This document shows, one piece after another, positions 1 to 8,147 of a stretch of 64,000 nt of DNA (positions are counted from its first letter, which is position 1; every line of letters begins with the position of its first letter). Below the pieces are notes generated by a model. The model was not told the origin of the DNA and searched no databases. It was given only the letters and a program-made list of their open reading frames with translations. Source of the stretch: JBFWRK01 sp050248955 (lineage in GTDB: Bacteria > Actinomycetota > Acidimicrobiia > Acidimicrobiales > Ilumatobacteraceae); the NCBI GenBank assembly GCA_050248955.1, contig JBFWRK010000002.1, forward strand, positions 248,001 through 312,000, given 5' to 3'. The translations under genes were made by a program, and so were the position numbers.

Positions 1-94
1 ACGCAGCCCAGAAGTCGACGACCACCGGCACGGTGGAGTCGAGCACCTCACGCTGGAAGCTTGCCTGGTCATCGGCCTTGGTCATGGTCGCCAT
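1..94 (-). CDS. Thioredoxin, N-terminal part (runs off the window)
   Basis: Only the first 31 residues are inside the window. The reading from the ATG at 94 gives a short polar start followed by a hydrophobic beta strand ending VVVDFWAA, which is the strand that precedes the WCGPC active site in thioredoxins; the active site itself lies just beyond base 1. The likely role is cytoplasmic disulfide reduction. A 16-base palindrome lies 57 bases upstream of the start, so the gene may belong to the same regulon as the AhpD-like gene at 998. The family call rests on this one strand and on the redox gene context. Confidence 0.75.
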   Translation of the reverse strand, partial: MATMTKADDQASFQREVLDSTVPVVVDFWAA

Positions 95-150
95 ATCCGG
101 TCCTCACCTGTCTGGGGACCCATCGGGGTCCAGTTCCCTTGCTTCAACCG

Positions 151-166
151 ATACCCCCATGGGTAT
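151..166. promoter_or_regulatory. CsoR/CstR-like palindromic operator, copy 1
   Basis: The bases read ATACCCCCATGGGTAT, an inverted repeat of the form ATACC-N6-GGTAT. Operators of the CsoR/CstR/RcnR family are typically TACC-rich with GGTA mirrored. It lies upstream of the partial thioredoxin gene, and a second copy of the same form is at 902-917. No CsoR-family gene is visible in the window, so the regulator is inferred. Confidence 0.55.
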
Positions 167-243
167 ATTCCATGGTCTCGGCGAAACACATCCAGCCGGC
201 GAACACGAGTCCCAGAGTCGATGATCACGCGTGTCGGCGAAGA

Positions 244-702
244 TCAACGGTCGAAGACCGGGTAACCGCCAACTCGGATGCTGGCACCAGCAAGGACGAA
301 GAGGACGGCGGCCGCGGTCACGATCCGAATGTGCCAGGCCAGTGTCGGCAACGTGCCGTCATGGAGCTTCGGGATCACTCGGAACCGGGCGTGGACGGCA
401 AGCGCGACGGTGAGTGCGAGGAGGCCGAGCTTGACCTGCACCACCCGGGCGATCGGCGTGGAGTCGAACCAGTGGTCGGGAGCGCCGAGCAGGTGGTGAG
501 CGAGCCAGAGCCCGGTGGCGACCTGGGCTGCCAGCGCAGGGAGTCCGACGCGCTCGAACGCGCTCTCGTAGTCGCTGACGATCACCGCCCGTTTCTCGCG
601 CAGCGCTCGCGGCAGGACGCTCACAGCGAGAACGATGTGCCCACCCGCCCAGATCGTGGCGCCGACGAGGTGCAAGCACAAGACGAGGTAGTACGACGCC
701 AC
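244..702 (-). CDS. CopD-like copper-resistance-type membrane protein
   Basis: A 152-residue protein with about four transmembrane segments (roughly 3-28, 53-72, 89-105 and 124-142). It begins with histidine-bearing helices (HLVGATIWAGGH, residues 11-22; LAHHLLG near 66-72), the pattern of CopD-domain proteins. Those are inner-membrane proteins linked to copper uptake or periplasmic copper handling. The start is a GTG at 702 directly after the stop of a 29-codon ORF (703-792), so translation may be coupled. Neighbours are thioredoxin, AhpD-like and DsbD-like genes, which fits copper or thiol stress. DUF2269-like or other heme-binding membrane proteins are alternatives. Confidence 0.7.
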   Translation of the reverse strand: MASYYLVLCLHLVGATIWAGGHIVLAVSVLPRALREKRAVIVSDYESAFERVGLPALAAQVATGLWLAHHLLGAPDHWFDSTPIARVVQVKLGLLALTVALAVHARFRVIPKLHDGTLPTLAWHIRIVTAAAVLFVLAGASIRVGGYPVFDR

Positions 703-792
703 TCACGCCCCCATCGGCAGCGCAGGCGCGGTTCGCGCGTCCAGGCGCGCGATCGTCGATGCCGCCAGATCATCGTCAGGCTGATCGCTCAT
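703..792 (-). CDS. Possible 29-residue small ORF leading into the CopD-like gene
   Basis: From the ATG at 792 a short frame encodes a polar, uncharged-to-acidic peptide beginning MSDQPDDDLA and ending at a TGA that touches the GTG start of the CopD-like gene. A purine-rich sequence (GAGGAGAGG) sits about 6 bases before the ATG, a good ribosome binding site, whereas the CopD-like gene has none of its own. It may be a real small protein or a translational leader. No family is recognisable. Confidence 0.4.
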   Translation of the reverse strand: MSDQPDDDLAASTIARLDARTAPALPMGA

Positions 793-901
793 CCACTACC
801 TCTCCTCGTCGGGTCCACCCGCAGCGCTCACGACCTCAGCGCAGCACCGCCGTCACGCTTGCACATCAAACCCGGAAGAGGACCTAAGACCCTCCCGCTG
901 G

Positions 902-917
902 ATACCTCTGGGGGTAT
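902..917. promoter_or_regulatory. CsoR/CstR-like palindromic operator, copy 2
   Basis: The bases read ATACCTCTGGGGGTAT, sharing the ATACC-N6-GGTAT form and exact length of the site at 151-166. It lies 80 bases upstream of the AhpD-like start at 998 and could also act on the minus-strand unit starting at 792. Confidence 0.55.
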
Positions 918-997
918 AAGTTCATGAGTTGAACGGCCGAGCCGACACTCGACGACGCGGCCAGCAGAAGCCTGAGTACTGGAGAGATGGGACGATC

Positions 998-1357
998 ATG
1001 GACGAGAACGGTTACGGCAAGGCAGTGCTCGAGGAGCTTCGGCCTCTCCACCGTGAGCTCCGCCACGTGATTCCCGACGTGTACAAGGGCTTCGGCGAGT
1101 TCCACCATGCCGCCTTCGCCGGCGGCGATCTCGACGTGAGGACCAAGGAGCTCATCGCCCTCGCGATCGGCGTCATCCAACGCTGCGACGGTTGCATCGC
1201 GTCTCACTCCGAGGGCGCCGCCCGCGCCGGCGCGACCAGGCAGCAGGCGGCCGAGGCCATCGGCGTCGCGATGCTCATGAACGGCGGACCCGCAACCATC
1301 TACGGCCCCCGTGCCTACGCCGCGTTCTGCGAGTTCGCGCCGGTGCCGACGAGCTGA
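998..1357 (+). CDS. AhpD-like / carboxymuconolactone decarboxylase-family protein
   Basis: 119 residues from the ATG at 998, chosen over an upstream in-frame start at 929 because GGAGAG lies 11 bases before it. The core is the CMD fold: FGEFHHAAF, then RTKELIALAIGV, then C63-x2-C66-x3-H70 (CDGCIASH). This CxxCxxxH is the redox centre of AhpD-type alkylhydroperoxidases, which reduce peroxides with electrons from thioredoxin-like or lipoamide partners. A thioredoxin gene and a DsbD-like thiol reductase flank it, supporting a thiol-redox role rather than aromatic decarboxylation. Its promoter gap carries the CsoR/CstR-like palindrome at 902. Confidence 0.85.
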   Translation: MDENGYGKAVLEELRPLHRELRHVIPDVYKGFGEFHHAAFAGGDLDVRTKELIALAIGVIQRCDGCIASHSEGAARAGATRQQAAEAIGVAMLMNGGPATIYGPRAYAAFCEFAPVPTS

Positions 1358-1417
1358 TCGAGCTGTCTCGGACCAACGACTCTGACGCCCGCAGCGACCC
1401 AGCCATATGTTGCTCGT

Positions 1418-2671
1418 GTGCGGGTTCGCCATGCGCTGATCTACCTGTTCGGAGCCTTCGCACTGGTGATCGTCGCTGTTCCGGGTGCGGCGGTCGCTCA
1501 GCTGGACAGCGAGCAACCAGCTCGGATCGAGCTTGTCATCTTCTACGGCGACGGTTGCCCGTATTGCGCTCGTGAGCTCGCATTCCTCGCCGACCTGCAG
1601 GTGCGCGAACCACGCCTCGAGGTCACCGCTCACGAGGTGTGGAACAACGAACAGAACCGGGAGCTCTTCCGCACAACCGCCGCGTCGCACGGCATCGAGC
1701 CCCAGGCCGTCCCCACCACCTTCCTCGGCGACTCCGTCTGGGTCGGATTCGACTCCACCGTCCAACGACAGATCGAAGATGCGGTCGCAGCACTGGCCGC
1801 GGGCCGGACACCGTCCGTTCCGGAACGCACCACCGTCGATGTCCCGCTCGTCGGCACCGTCGACCTCGGCGGCTCTTCACTCGTCGTCGCCACGCTGCTG
1901 ATCGGGTTCGTCGACGGCGTCAACCCGTGTTCGCTCTGGGTGCTGTCGATGCTGCTCGCACTCGTGCTCCACAGCGGATCGCGGGCGCGGATCGTCATCG
2001 TCGGCGTGGTGTTCCTGACAGTCACCTCTGCGCTCTACGGTCTGTACATGGTCGGTGCGTACAGCGCGCTCGACTACGCCGACGAAGTGTCGTGGGTACG
2101 GCTCGCCGTCGCCCTGGTTGCTGGCGCGTTCGGCGTGCTGCACCTGAAGGAGTACGTGACGCACCGAGGGCTCTCGCTCACCATCGCCGACCACCGCAAG
2201 CCAGGCATCTACAGCCGCATGCGTGGCCTCGCCCGCCCCGACCGCTCGCTGTCCGCCGTCCTCGGTGGCACGGTTGCGCTCGCCGTCGGCGTCTCGCTCG
2301 CCGAGACACCGTGCACCGCCGGACTGCCGCTGCTGTGGACGAACCTGCTGTCGTCGCGTGACGTCTCCGCGTCGGCTGCCGTTGTGCTCTTCGTGCTGTA
2401 TCTGCTCGTGTTCCTGCTCGACGAGCTCGTCATCTTCGGCATCGCCGTCGTCACCTTGCGTTCGGCGAAGTTGCAGGAACGACAGGGCAGGATCCTCCAG
2501 CTCGCCAGCGGGATGCTGATGGTGGCGCTCGCGGTGACGATGCTGTTCGCCCCACGGTTGCTCGAGTCGGTTTCCGGCACGGCGATGGTGTTCGGGGTGG
2601 TCGCTCTCCTGGTCGCTGGTGTCGTCGCCCTCGACCGCTTCGTGTCGACGCATCGCGCCTCATCGTCCTGA
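1418..2671 (+). CDS. Thioredoxin-domain / DsbD-like transmembrane thiol reductase fusion
   Basis: 417 residues from a GTG. A signal anchor (about 7-28) leads into an extracytoplasmic thioredoxin or glutaredoxin-like domain with the active site C47-P-Y-C50 and a cis-proline loop (AVPTT near 98-102). A DsbD/CcdA-like membrane domain of about eight helices follows. In it two prolyl-cysteines, NPC171 and ETPC299, match the intramembrane cysteine pair that carries electrons across the membrane in DsbD. The protein probably passes reducing power from cytoplasmic thioredoxin (partial gene at 1-94) to an outside target. Unlike classic DsbD the thioredoxin domain is N-terminal. Expected substrates are oxidised proteins, cytochrome c or metal-bound thiols. 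Confidence 0.8.
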   Translation: MRVRHALIYLFGAFALVIVAVPGAAVAQLDSEQPARIELVIFYGDGCPYCARELAFLADLQVREPRLEVTAHEVWNNEQNRELFRTTAASHGIEPQAVPTTFLGDSVWVGFDSTVQRQIEDAVAALAAGRTPSVPERTTVDVPLVGTVDLGGSSLVVATLLIGFVDGVNPCSLWVLSMLLALVLHSGSRARIVIVGVVFLTVTSALYGLYMVGAYSALDYADEVSWVRLAVALVAGAFGVLHLKEYVTHRGLSLTIADHRKPGIYSRMRGLARPDRSLSAVLGGTVALAVGVSLAETPCTAGLPLLWTNLLSSRDVSASAAVVLFVLYLLVFLLDELVIFGIAVVTLRSAKLQERQGRILQLASGMLMVALAVTMLFAPRLLESVSGTAMVFGVVALLVAGVVALDRFVSTHRASSS

Positions 2672-2700
2672 GAAGGACCGCTCTCACTGCACCCGATAAG

Positions 2701-3462
2701 TCAGGCGCCGACGAGCAACCCGAGCGTGGCGAACATTGCGGCGCCGGCGGCGGCGCCGATCTCGGTCGCGCGGTGGTGTCCGAGCTGGCGGGCCATCGGC
2801 ACGAGCTCGTGGAGCGACACGAACACCATTGCGCCCGCGGCGAACGCCAGGAACCCTGCGTTCAGGCCCGGGAACGCGCTGATCCCGGCGAGTCCGATCA
2901 GAGCACCGGCAGGCTCCGCAGCTGCGGACACCAGTGCCGCGCGGCTCAGGAACCGCCTGCGGCCTGCGAGCACGGCCGGAAGTGCCATGACGAACTCCTC
3001 AGGAACGTTGTGCAACACGATCGCGACCGCAACCATGACGCCGAGGCGAGGAGTCGAGACGTAAGCGTTGGCCATCGCGAAGCCCTCGGGGAAGTCGTGC
3101 AGGATCAGTCCGAAGGCCACGAGGTACGCCACCCGCAAAGACCCACCATTCACACCGCGGGCTTCATCGACCAAGTGGGTGTGTGGGATGACCCAGTGCA
3201 TCAACGCCAACGCGGCTGCACCCGCGAGCGCGCAGAGCGCCGTGGTGACGAACTGAGCCTGCTCGAGTGCAGCCGGCAGCAGCTCCAAGAGCGAGATGGT
3301 GATCATGACACCGACTGAGAAGCCGATCCCCAGTGCCTGTGGCACCGGGCGGTCACCGGCCCGCAATGCCAACCCGACGCCGACCACCGTCGAGACGACG
3401 GACAACGACGCCAACGCCAGGACCGCGATCCACGTTCCGAGCGCGATCGCTGCGATCATCAC
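2701..3462 (-). CDS. ZIP-family divalent metal transporter
   Basis: 253 residues with about eight membrane helices. The signature metal-site helices are clear: HDFPEG at 122-127 and HNVPEE at 151-156, the paired H-x-x-P-E motifs of ZIP/ZupT transporters, plus a histidine-rich loop HWVIPHTH (89-96). ZIP proteins move zinc or similar divalent cations into the cytoplasm. It is transcribed alone and converges with the DsbD-like gene. The start at 3462 is preceded by GGAG in the coding direction. Substrate (Zn, Fe, Mn) cannot be told from sequence. Confidence 0.88.
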   Translation of the reverse strand: MMIAAIALGTWIAVLALASLSVVSTVVGVGLALRAGDRPVPQALGIGFSVGVMITISLLELLPAALEQAQFVTTALCALAGAAALALMHWVIPHTHLVDEARGVNGGSLRVAYLVAFGLILHDFPEGFAMANAYVSTPRLGVMVAVAIVLHNVPEEFVMALPAVLAGRRRFLSRAALVSAAAEPAGALIGLAGISAFPGLNAGFLAFAAGAMVFVSLHELVPMARQLGHHRATEIGAAAGAAMFATLGLLVGA

Positions 3463-3598
3463 CCACCACTCCGACGATCACCGATCACGACGCACCAAGC
3501 CGCCGAGCATGGTCGCCGATCCGGGCATGCGCGAAACGGTGGCGTGAGAACGACACGCCTCGGGCGACGTGCGCCGATGGCGCGTCCGGCGATGGTGG

Positions 3599-4072
3599 TC
3601 AACCCGTGACGAGCGGCCAGAACACGTCGGTGCGGGTCTCCTCGGCCGGGGTGTCGGGTCCGCTCCAGTACTCCTCCCACATCGGCGCGTCCTCGGCGAG
3701 CGCTCTGCCCTGCGCCTCGACACCGGCGCGCAGCGCGTCGTAGGCCGAGGTGAGCTCCTCGTAGGACCCGAGGTGGGTCGTGTGTGCGACCTCGCCCGCA
3801 TCCTGCACGAGGCAACTCACCTCTCCCGCGGACTCGAACGGCTCGGCGACCGGGAAGCCGGCCGACACGTCGAAGCCGCCGCCAGAGCGCTCGTAGCGAG
3901 CGACAGCCGGCGCTTCGGGAGCGATGCCGGCGCGGCCCAGGTGCGCCATCACGGCTCCGAAGGCGGTGCTCATCTTCTCACCCATCGCGCCGAGCTCTGA
4001 CGTGCTGACGTGAAAGCGCGTGACCGCCAGCGGACGGCTCTCCACCGTGATGATCTCGATCGCGTACGACAT
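3599..4072 (-). CDS. GyrI-like / AraC effector-binding-domain protein
   Basis: 157 residues from the ATG at 4072, which has a strong GGAGGAGG ribosome site; a much longer open frame upstream lacks protein-like composition. The sequence shows the SOUL/GyrI-like fold pattern: IEIITVESRPLAVTRF at the start, a central GGGFDVSAGFPV strand and EVAHTTHLGSYEELTSAYDAL near the end, followed by a WEEYWSGP motif common in these stand-alone small-molecule-binding domains. No DNA-binding domain is present. It likely binds a hydrophobic ligand; function is not known. Confidence 0.72.
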   Translation of the reverse strand: MSYAIEIITVESRPLAVTRFHVSTSELGAMGEKMSTAFGAVMAHLGRAGIAPEAPAVARYERSGGGFDVSAGFPVAEPFESAGEVSCLVQDAGEVAHTTHLGSYEELTSAYDALRAGVEAQGRALAEDAPMWEEYWSGPDTPAEETRTDVFWPLVTG

Positions 4073-4200
4073 GAACCGACGTCCTCCTCCGAGACGGCCT
4101 GCACCGTCGTTCCCAGCAGACGTCCGGGCACACGAGCTCGTCCAGGGTCGATGGTCCCTGCTGAGTGCGCAGCGGTGCAGCGGTGCAGCGTCCCGCTCGG

Positions 4201-4713
4201 TCACGCGGGTGCAGGATCGATGATCCGCTGCACGAGCACGAGATCGAGCCACCGGTCGAACTTCCGACCGACCTCGGGCATCGTGGCGACGACCGTGAAA
4301 CCGAGACGCTGATGGAATCGGATCGAGTCGAGGTTGTCGCCGTCGATCGCTCCGACCATCACGTGCACGTCGGCGTGTCGGGCTCGCTCGACCAGTGCTT
4401 CGATCAGTGCCCGTCCGACGCCGGTGCCCCATTCGGAGCGTCGGATGTGAATGGTGTGCTCGACCGTGTGGCGGTAGCCGGCCCACTTGCCGGCCCCTCG
4501 GAAGCTGCCGTACGCAGCGAAGCCGATGACGTCACCGTCATGCTCGGCGACGAGCACCGGATGGCCGGCTGCCTGCTGACGACGGAACCACGTCCGACGC
4601 TGACGCAGCGTCTGTACCGATTCGGTCCACGCCACTGTCGTGGTCGGGATCAGCGCGTTGTAGAGATCCTTGACGGCAGCCATGTCATGGTCGACTGCGT
4701 CGCGGATGATCAT
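4201..4713 (-). CDS. GNAT N-acetyltransferase (phosphinothricin acetyltransferase-like)
   Basis: 170 residues. The GNAT acetyl-CoA loop is visible as RRSEWGTGVGRALIEAL (about 92-108), followed by the N-acetyltransferase beta-4/beta-5 region and DSIRFHQRLGFTVVATMPEVG. The N-terminus (MIIRDAVDHDMAAVKDLYNALI) and the VAWTES segment are typical of the Pat/YncA group, which acetylates small amines or amino-acid analogues. Its ATG overlaps the stop of the TetR gene upstream by four bases (ATGA), so the two are co-translated and the regulator probably controls it. Confidence 0.82.
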   Translation of the reverse strand: MIIRDAVDHDMAAVKDLYNALIPTTTVAWTESVQTLRQRRTWFRRQQAAGHPVLVAEHDGDVIGFAAYGSFRGAGKWAGYRHTVEHTIHIRRSEWGTGVGRALIEALVERARHADVHVMVGAIDGDNLDSIRFHQRLGFTVVATMPEVGRKFDRWLDLVLVQRIIDPAPA

Positions 4714-5330
4714 GCTGCCCGCCCCCTGAGGTTCATGCCGGCGACGAGGGCGGTCAGACCGAACTCGAAGTGTGCGTCGAAGTCGGCCGTCGCGTAGTGG
4801 TGCGCCAACGATCGCAACCTTCCGAGGTCGCGGTCGGATCCGGATGTGCGCAGATGCCGTTTGACGACTCCGGCCGACTGGACCTGTCGTTCGGCCTCAC
4901 AGCGCATCAACACGTACGTCAGCACGGCGTTCGTCACGGCCACCGCTTCGAAGCCGTCGATGCCATGTGAGGCCACGAGACCGAGCAGGTCCTCGACCCG
5001 CTCGAGCATCGGCGCGGAGTCGAACCAGCTCACCAAGAGGTAGCCCGCGACACCGTTGAACTGCGCGAGCTCGGCATGGAAACGACGGGCCCATTCCATG
5101 AGGTCGGCGCCGAGGTCACCGGTGTCGCTGACGGTGCACGTCTCCGAGACGATCGCGTCGAGAACCCCACGGAGCAGCTCGCCGCTGCTGGGGACGTGGC
5201 GATACAGCGCCATCGGTGTGACCTCGAGCTCGGTTGCCACCGCTCGCAGCGAAAGCGCTCCCCACCCGTGGTCCGCGACCACGCGAACGCCTGCCGCCAC
5301 CACCCGCTCCTGCGACAACGACCCGCTCAT
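4710..5330 (-). CDS. TetR-family transcriptional regulator
   Basis: 206 residues from the ATG at 5330. An N-terminal helix-turn-helix (GALSLRAVATELEVTPMALYRHVPSS, about 26-51) is followed by an all-helical ligand domain with the C-terminal layout of the TetR_C class. It diverges from the hydrolase/ABC exporter operon at 5432 and overlaps the GNAT gene downstream. A perfect 16-base palindrome at 5339-5354 lies just upstream of its own start and is the probable operator, which would give autoregulation and control of the divergent operon. Confidence 0.87.
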   Translation of the reverse strand: MSGSLSQERVVAAGVRVVADHGWGALSLRAVATELEVTPMALYRHVPSSGELLRGVLDAIVSETCTVSDTGDLGADLMEWARRFHAELAQFNGVAGYLLVSWFDSAPMLERVEDLLGLVASHGIDGFEAVAVTNAVLTYVLMRCEAERQVQSAGVVKRHLRTSGSDRDLGRLRSLAHHYATADFDAHFEFGLTALVAGMNLRGRAA

Positions 5331-5338
5331 CCTCGGGA

Positions 5339-5354
5339 GTATACACCTGTATAC
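5339..5354. promoter_or_regulatory. Probable TetR operator (perfect palindrome)
   Basis: GTATACACCTGTATAC is a perfect inverted repeat with 7-base arms and a 2-base centre. It is AT-rich against very GC-rich surroundings and lies 8 bases from the TetR start and 77 bases before the hydrolase start, in the divergent gap. Confidence 0.7.
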
Positions 5355-5431
5355 GACAGGCAACCGGCGAGCGACGGGACAGACTGGACGGCCTGACTGA
5401 TGAGTAGCGTCGCCGTCGATCGGGGGTCGCG

Positions 5432-6241
5432 ATGGAACAGGTCGAAGTCCGGGGGCTCCGTCTCGCGTACGAGCGGGCAGGCGACGGACCACCGCTCGTG
5501 CTCGTGCACGGGTTCGTGGGTGATGCTCGGTCGACGTGGCAACGGCAGATCGACGACCTCTCCGACGAGTTCACGGTCGTGGCCTGGGACGGGCCCGGCG
5601 CCGGTCGGTCGGCGGATCCGCCGTCGTCGTTCCGGATGCCGGACTACGCCGACTGCCTCGCAGACTTCGTCGCCGCGCTCGGCTTGGGGCGCCCTCACGT
5701 CGCGGGGCTGTCGTTCGGCGGTGCAGTCGCGCTCGAGCTCTACCGGCGACATCCCGCGCTGCCGATGACGCTCGTCCTTGCCGGCGCCTATGCCGGTTGG
5801 GCGGGCTCCCTGCCTGCGGACATCGTCGAGCAACGCCTGGAGCAGAGCCTGCGGTCATCCGACCTCGCGCCCGCGCAGTTCGTCGCCACGATGCTGCCGA
5901 CGATGTTCTCGAGATCGGCAGCGAAGGATCGGGTCGTTGCGTTCGCCGCGTCGGTGTCCGAGTTCCATCCGGCAGGGTTCCGAGCAATGGCGCTCGCTTC
6001 TGCGGAAGCTGATCTGCGTGACGTGCTTCCTCACATCGACGTGAGGACGTTGCTGCTGTGCGGAGACGAGGACGTGCGTGCCCCGCTGAGCGTGGCCGAG
6101 GCCCTCCACGCCTCGATCCCGTTGTCGAAGCTCGTCGTCATGGCAGGCGTCGGTCACGTGAGCAGTGTCGAGGCCGCCGAGCGGTTCAACCGAGAGGTGC
6201 GCGAGTTCCTCCACGGGCTGGACACTCGGGCGACCCGATGA
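5432..6241 (+). CDS. Alpha/beta-hydrolase
   Basis: 269 residues of the alpha/beta-hydrolase fold. The oxyanion strand LVLVHGFVG (22-30), nucleophile elbow GLSFGG with Ser94, acid in GDEDVRAP (Asp214) and catalytic His242 in GVGH are all present. Family members include esterases, lactonases, haloperoxidase-like enzymes and C-C hydrolases; substrate is not evident. Its stop overlaps the candidate ATG of the ABC ATPase at 6238, so it heads a four-gene operon with an ABC-2 exporter. That arrangement, with the divergent TetR, fits detoxification or export of a small molecule. Confidence 0.85.
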   Translation: MEQVEVRGLRLAYERAGDGPPLVLVHGFVGDARSTWQRQIDDLSDEFTVVAWDGPGAGRSADPPSSFRMPDYADCLADFVAALGLGRPHVAGLSFGGAVALELYRRHPALPMTLVLAGAYAGWAGSLPADIVEQRLEQSLRSSDLAPAQFVATMLPTMFSRSAAKDRVVAFAASVSEFHPAGFRAMALASAEADLRDVLPHIDVRTLLLCGDEDVRAPLSVAEALHASIPLSKLVVMAGVGHVSSVEAAERFNREVREFLHGLDTRATR

Positions 6242-7311
6242 CGTTGCCTCGACTGTCGTGCTCCTCGACAACTGAGGCGCTGCGGATCGCGTCGTCGGCA
6301 AGACTGCCCGCCGTGGGCTCCAGCGGCGTGAACGAACCGATCATCCACGTCGACGGGTTGCGCAAGATCTTCGACGTACCGGTGCGTGCCGCCGGTCTGA
6401 AGGCGTCGTTGCGCAGCCTCGTCCACCGCGAGACGCGCGAGGTTGCCGCCGTCGCCGACGTGTCGTTCGACATCGCACCCGGCGAGATCGTCGGTTTCCT
6501 CGGCCCGAACGGTGCTGGCAAGACGACGACGTTGAAGATGTTGTCTGGCCTTCTGCACCCCACGAGCGGAACTTGTCGGGTGCTCGGCTTCGAACCGAAG
6601 GGCCGCCCCGCCGAACTGCTGCGACAGATCACGTTGGTGATGGGCAACCGCAACCAGCTGCAGTGGGACCTGCCTGCACTGGACTCGTTCGAGCTCAACC
6701 GCGCGATCTACCGCATTCCGCGCAACGAGTTCGTCGAGCTCCGCGACGAGCTGATCGAGCTGCTCGACGTCGGCGACCTCGTCACGAAGCCAGTGCGCAA
6801 CCTCTCGCTCGGCGAGCGGATGAAGATGGAGATCGGCGGCGCGCTGCTGCACCGCCCGAAGGTCCTCTTCCTCGACGAGCCGACGATCGGCCTCGACATC
6901 ACCATGCAGAAGCGCATCCGCAGCTTCGTCGCCGAGTACAACCAGCGGTACGGCGCCTCGGTGATGCTGACCAGCCACTACATGGCCGACGTGCAGGCAC
7001 TGTGCAAACGGGTCATTGTGATCCACCACGGCTGGATCCTCTTCGACGGCGACCTCACTGCGTTGGCGGACCGCTTCTCGGTCGACAAGACGGTGACGGC
7101 GCGACTCGCCACAGGTGAGGAGATCCACGTCCAGGCGAACAGGCGCGACGTCGCCGCGACGACGTCGCGGCTGCTCGCCGATCACGAAGTGGTCGACCTG
7201 ACCGTGGAAGACCCGCCGATCGACGACGTCATCGAGCAGGTCTTCGCCAGCGGAACCAGCGAGGCCAGCGGTTCCGCCGGAGCCGGCGGAACCGGCGGAA
7301 CCGGCCGATGA
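6238..7311 (+). CDS. ABC-2 type exporter, ATP-binding subunit
   Basis: 357 residues if the overlapping ATG at 6238 is used; a GTG at 6328 would give 327 residues starting VNEPIIHVDGLRKIF, closer to family length, so the first 30 residues are uncertain. Walker A is GPNGAGKT (89-96), the signature is LSLGERMKM (189-197) and Walker B is VLFLDEP (209-215). The type matches the COG4586 ATPases that pair with COG4587/COG3694 permeases, both of which follow directly. The C-terminus is a low-complexity Ser/Ala/Gly/Thr tail, encoded by short repeats around 7270-7308. Confidence 0.85.
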   Translation: MTLPRLSCSSTTEALRIASSARLPAVGSSGVNEPIIHVDGLRKIFDVPVRAAGLKASLRSLVHRETREVAAVADVSFDIAPGEIVGFLGPNGAGKTTTLKMLSGLLHPTSGTCRVLGFEPKGRPAELLRQITLVMGNRNQLQWDLPALDSFELNRAIYRIPRNEFVELRDELIELLDVGDLVTKPVRNLSLGERMKMEIGGALLHRPKVLFLDEPTIGLDITMQKRIRSFVAEYNQRYGASVMLTSHYMADVQALCKRVIVIHHGWILFDGDLTALADRFSVDKTVTARLATGEEIHVQANRRDVAATTSRLLADHEVVDLTVEDPPIDDVIEQVFASGTSEASGSAGAGGTGGTGR

Positions 7312-8147
7312 CCGCCACGACGACAGCACCGATCGAGTCGCGCCTGCGGGCGATGGCGTCGATGTACGTGACGTTGATGAAGACGTCGATCATCGCCCAG
7401 TTCCAGTATCGGGCTGCGAACTACTTCTACATGATCGGCATGGTCGTGGAGCCGGTGGTGTACCTCGTCGTCTGGTCGACGATCGCGCGCTCGCAGGGCG
7501 GGTCGGTCGAGGGGTTCACGCCGGGCACGTTCGCCGCGTACTACATCGTGTGGACACTCGTGAGGAACATGAACATCGTCTTCACGCCGTTCGGCTGGGA
7601 GCAGCGGATCAAGGAGGGCGAGTTCGCCGGGCAGCTGCTGAAGCCCGTGCACCCGATCCACTACGACCTCGGCTCGTTCGCAGGCTGGAAGGTGGTCGTC
7701 ATCATCTTGTGGCTACCGATCGCCGGCGTGCTCACGATCGCCTTCCATCCGGAGCTGAGCCCGTCGCTCCTGCAGTGCGTCGTGTTCTTCGTCGCGATCT
7801 GGGGCGCCTACCTCATCCGCTCGCTGGTGCTCTGGGCGTTGGGGATGATCACGTTCTGGACCACCCGGGTCAGCGCGATCTACGAGGCCTACTTCCTCAG
7901 CGAGCTCCTGCTCTCCGGACGGCTGGTGCCGATGCGCCTGCTGCCCCAGTGGGCTCGCTCGCTGTCGTGGGCGTTCCCGTTCCAGTGGACGTTCGGCTTC
8001 CCGATCACGGCGCTGACCGGACCGATCAGCGACCGTGATCTCGTCATCGGTCTGGGCATGCAAGCGCTGTGGATCGCCATCGGCGGCGGCATCGTGGCCC
8101 TCGTGTGGCGCCGCGCGGTCGCGCAGTTCAGCTCGGTGGGTGGCTGA
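7308..8147 (+). CDS. ABC-2 family transporter permease (COG4587-like)
   Basis: 279 residues with about six membrane helices. Features typical of this permease class are an early QFQYRAANYFYMIGMVVEPVVYLVVW helix, a HPIHYDLGSFAGWK segment after the conserved LLKPVHP loop, and a C-terminal IGLGMQALWIAIGGGIVALVW helix. It overlaps the ATPase gene by four bases and the next permease by three, so the three subunits are made together. The substrate is unknown. Confidence 0.85.
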   Translation: MTATTTAPIESRLRAMASMYVTLMKTSIIAQFQYRAANYFYMIGMVVEPVVYLVVWSTIARSQGGSVEGFTPGTFAAYYIVWTLVRNMNIVFTPFGWEQRIKEGEFAGQLLKPVHPIHYDLGSFAGWKVVVIILWLPIAGVLTIAFHPELSPSLLQCVVFFVAIWGAYLIRSLVLWALGMITFWTTRVSAIYEAYFLSELLLSGRLVPMRLLPQWARSLSWAFPFQWTFGFPITALTGPISDRDLVIGLGMQALWIAIGGGIVALVWRRAVAQFSSVGG

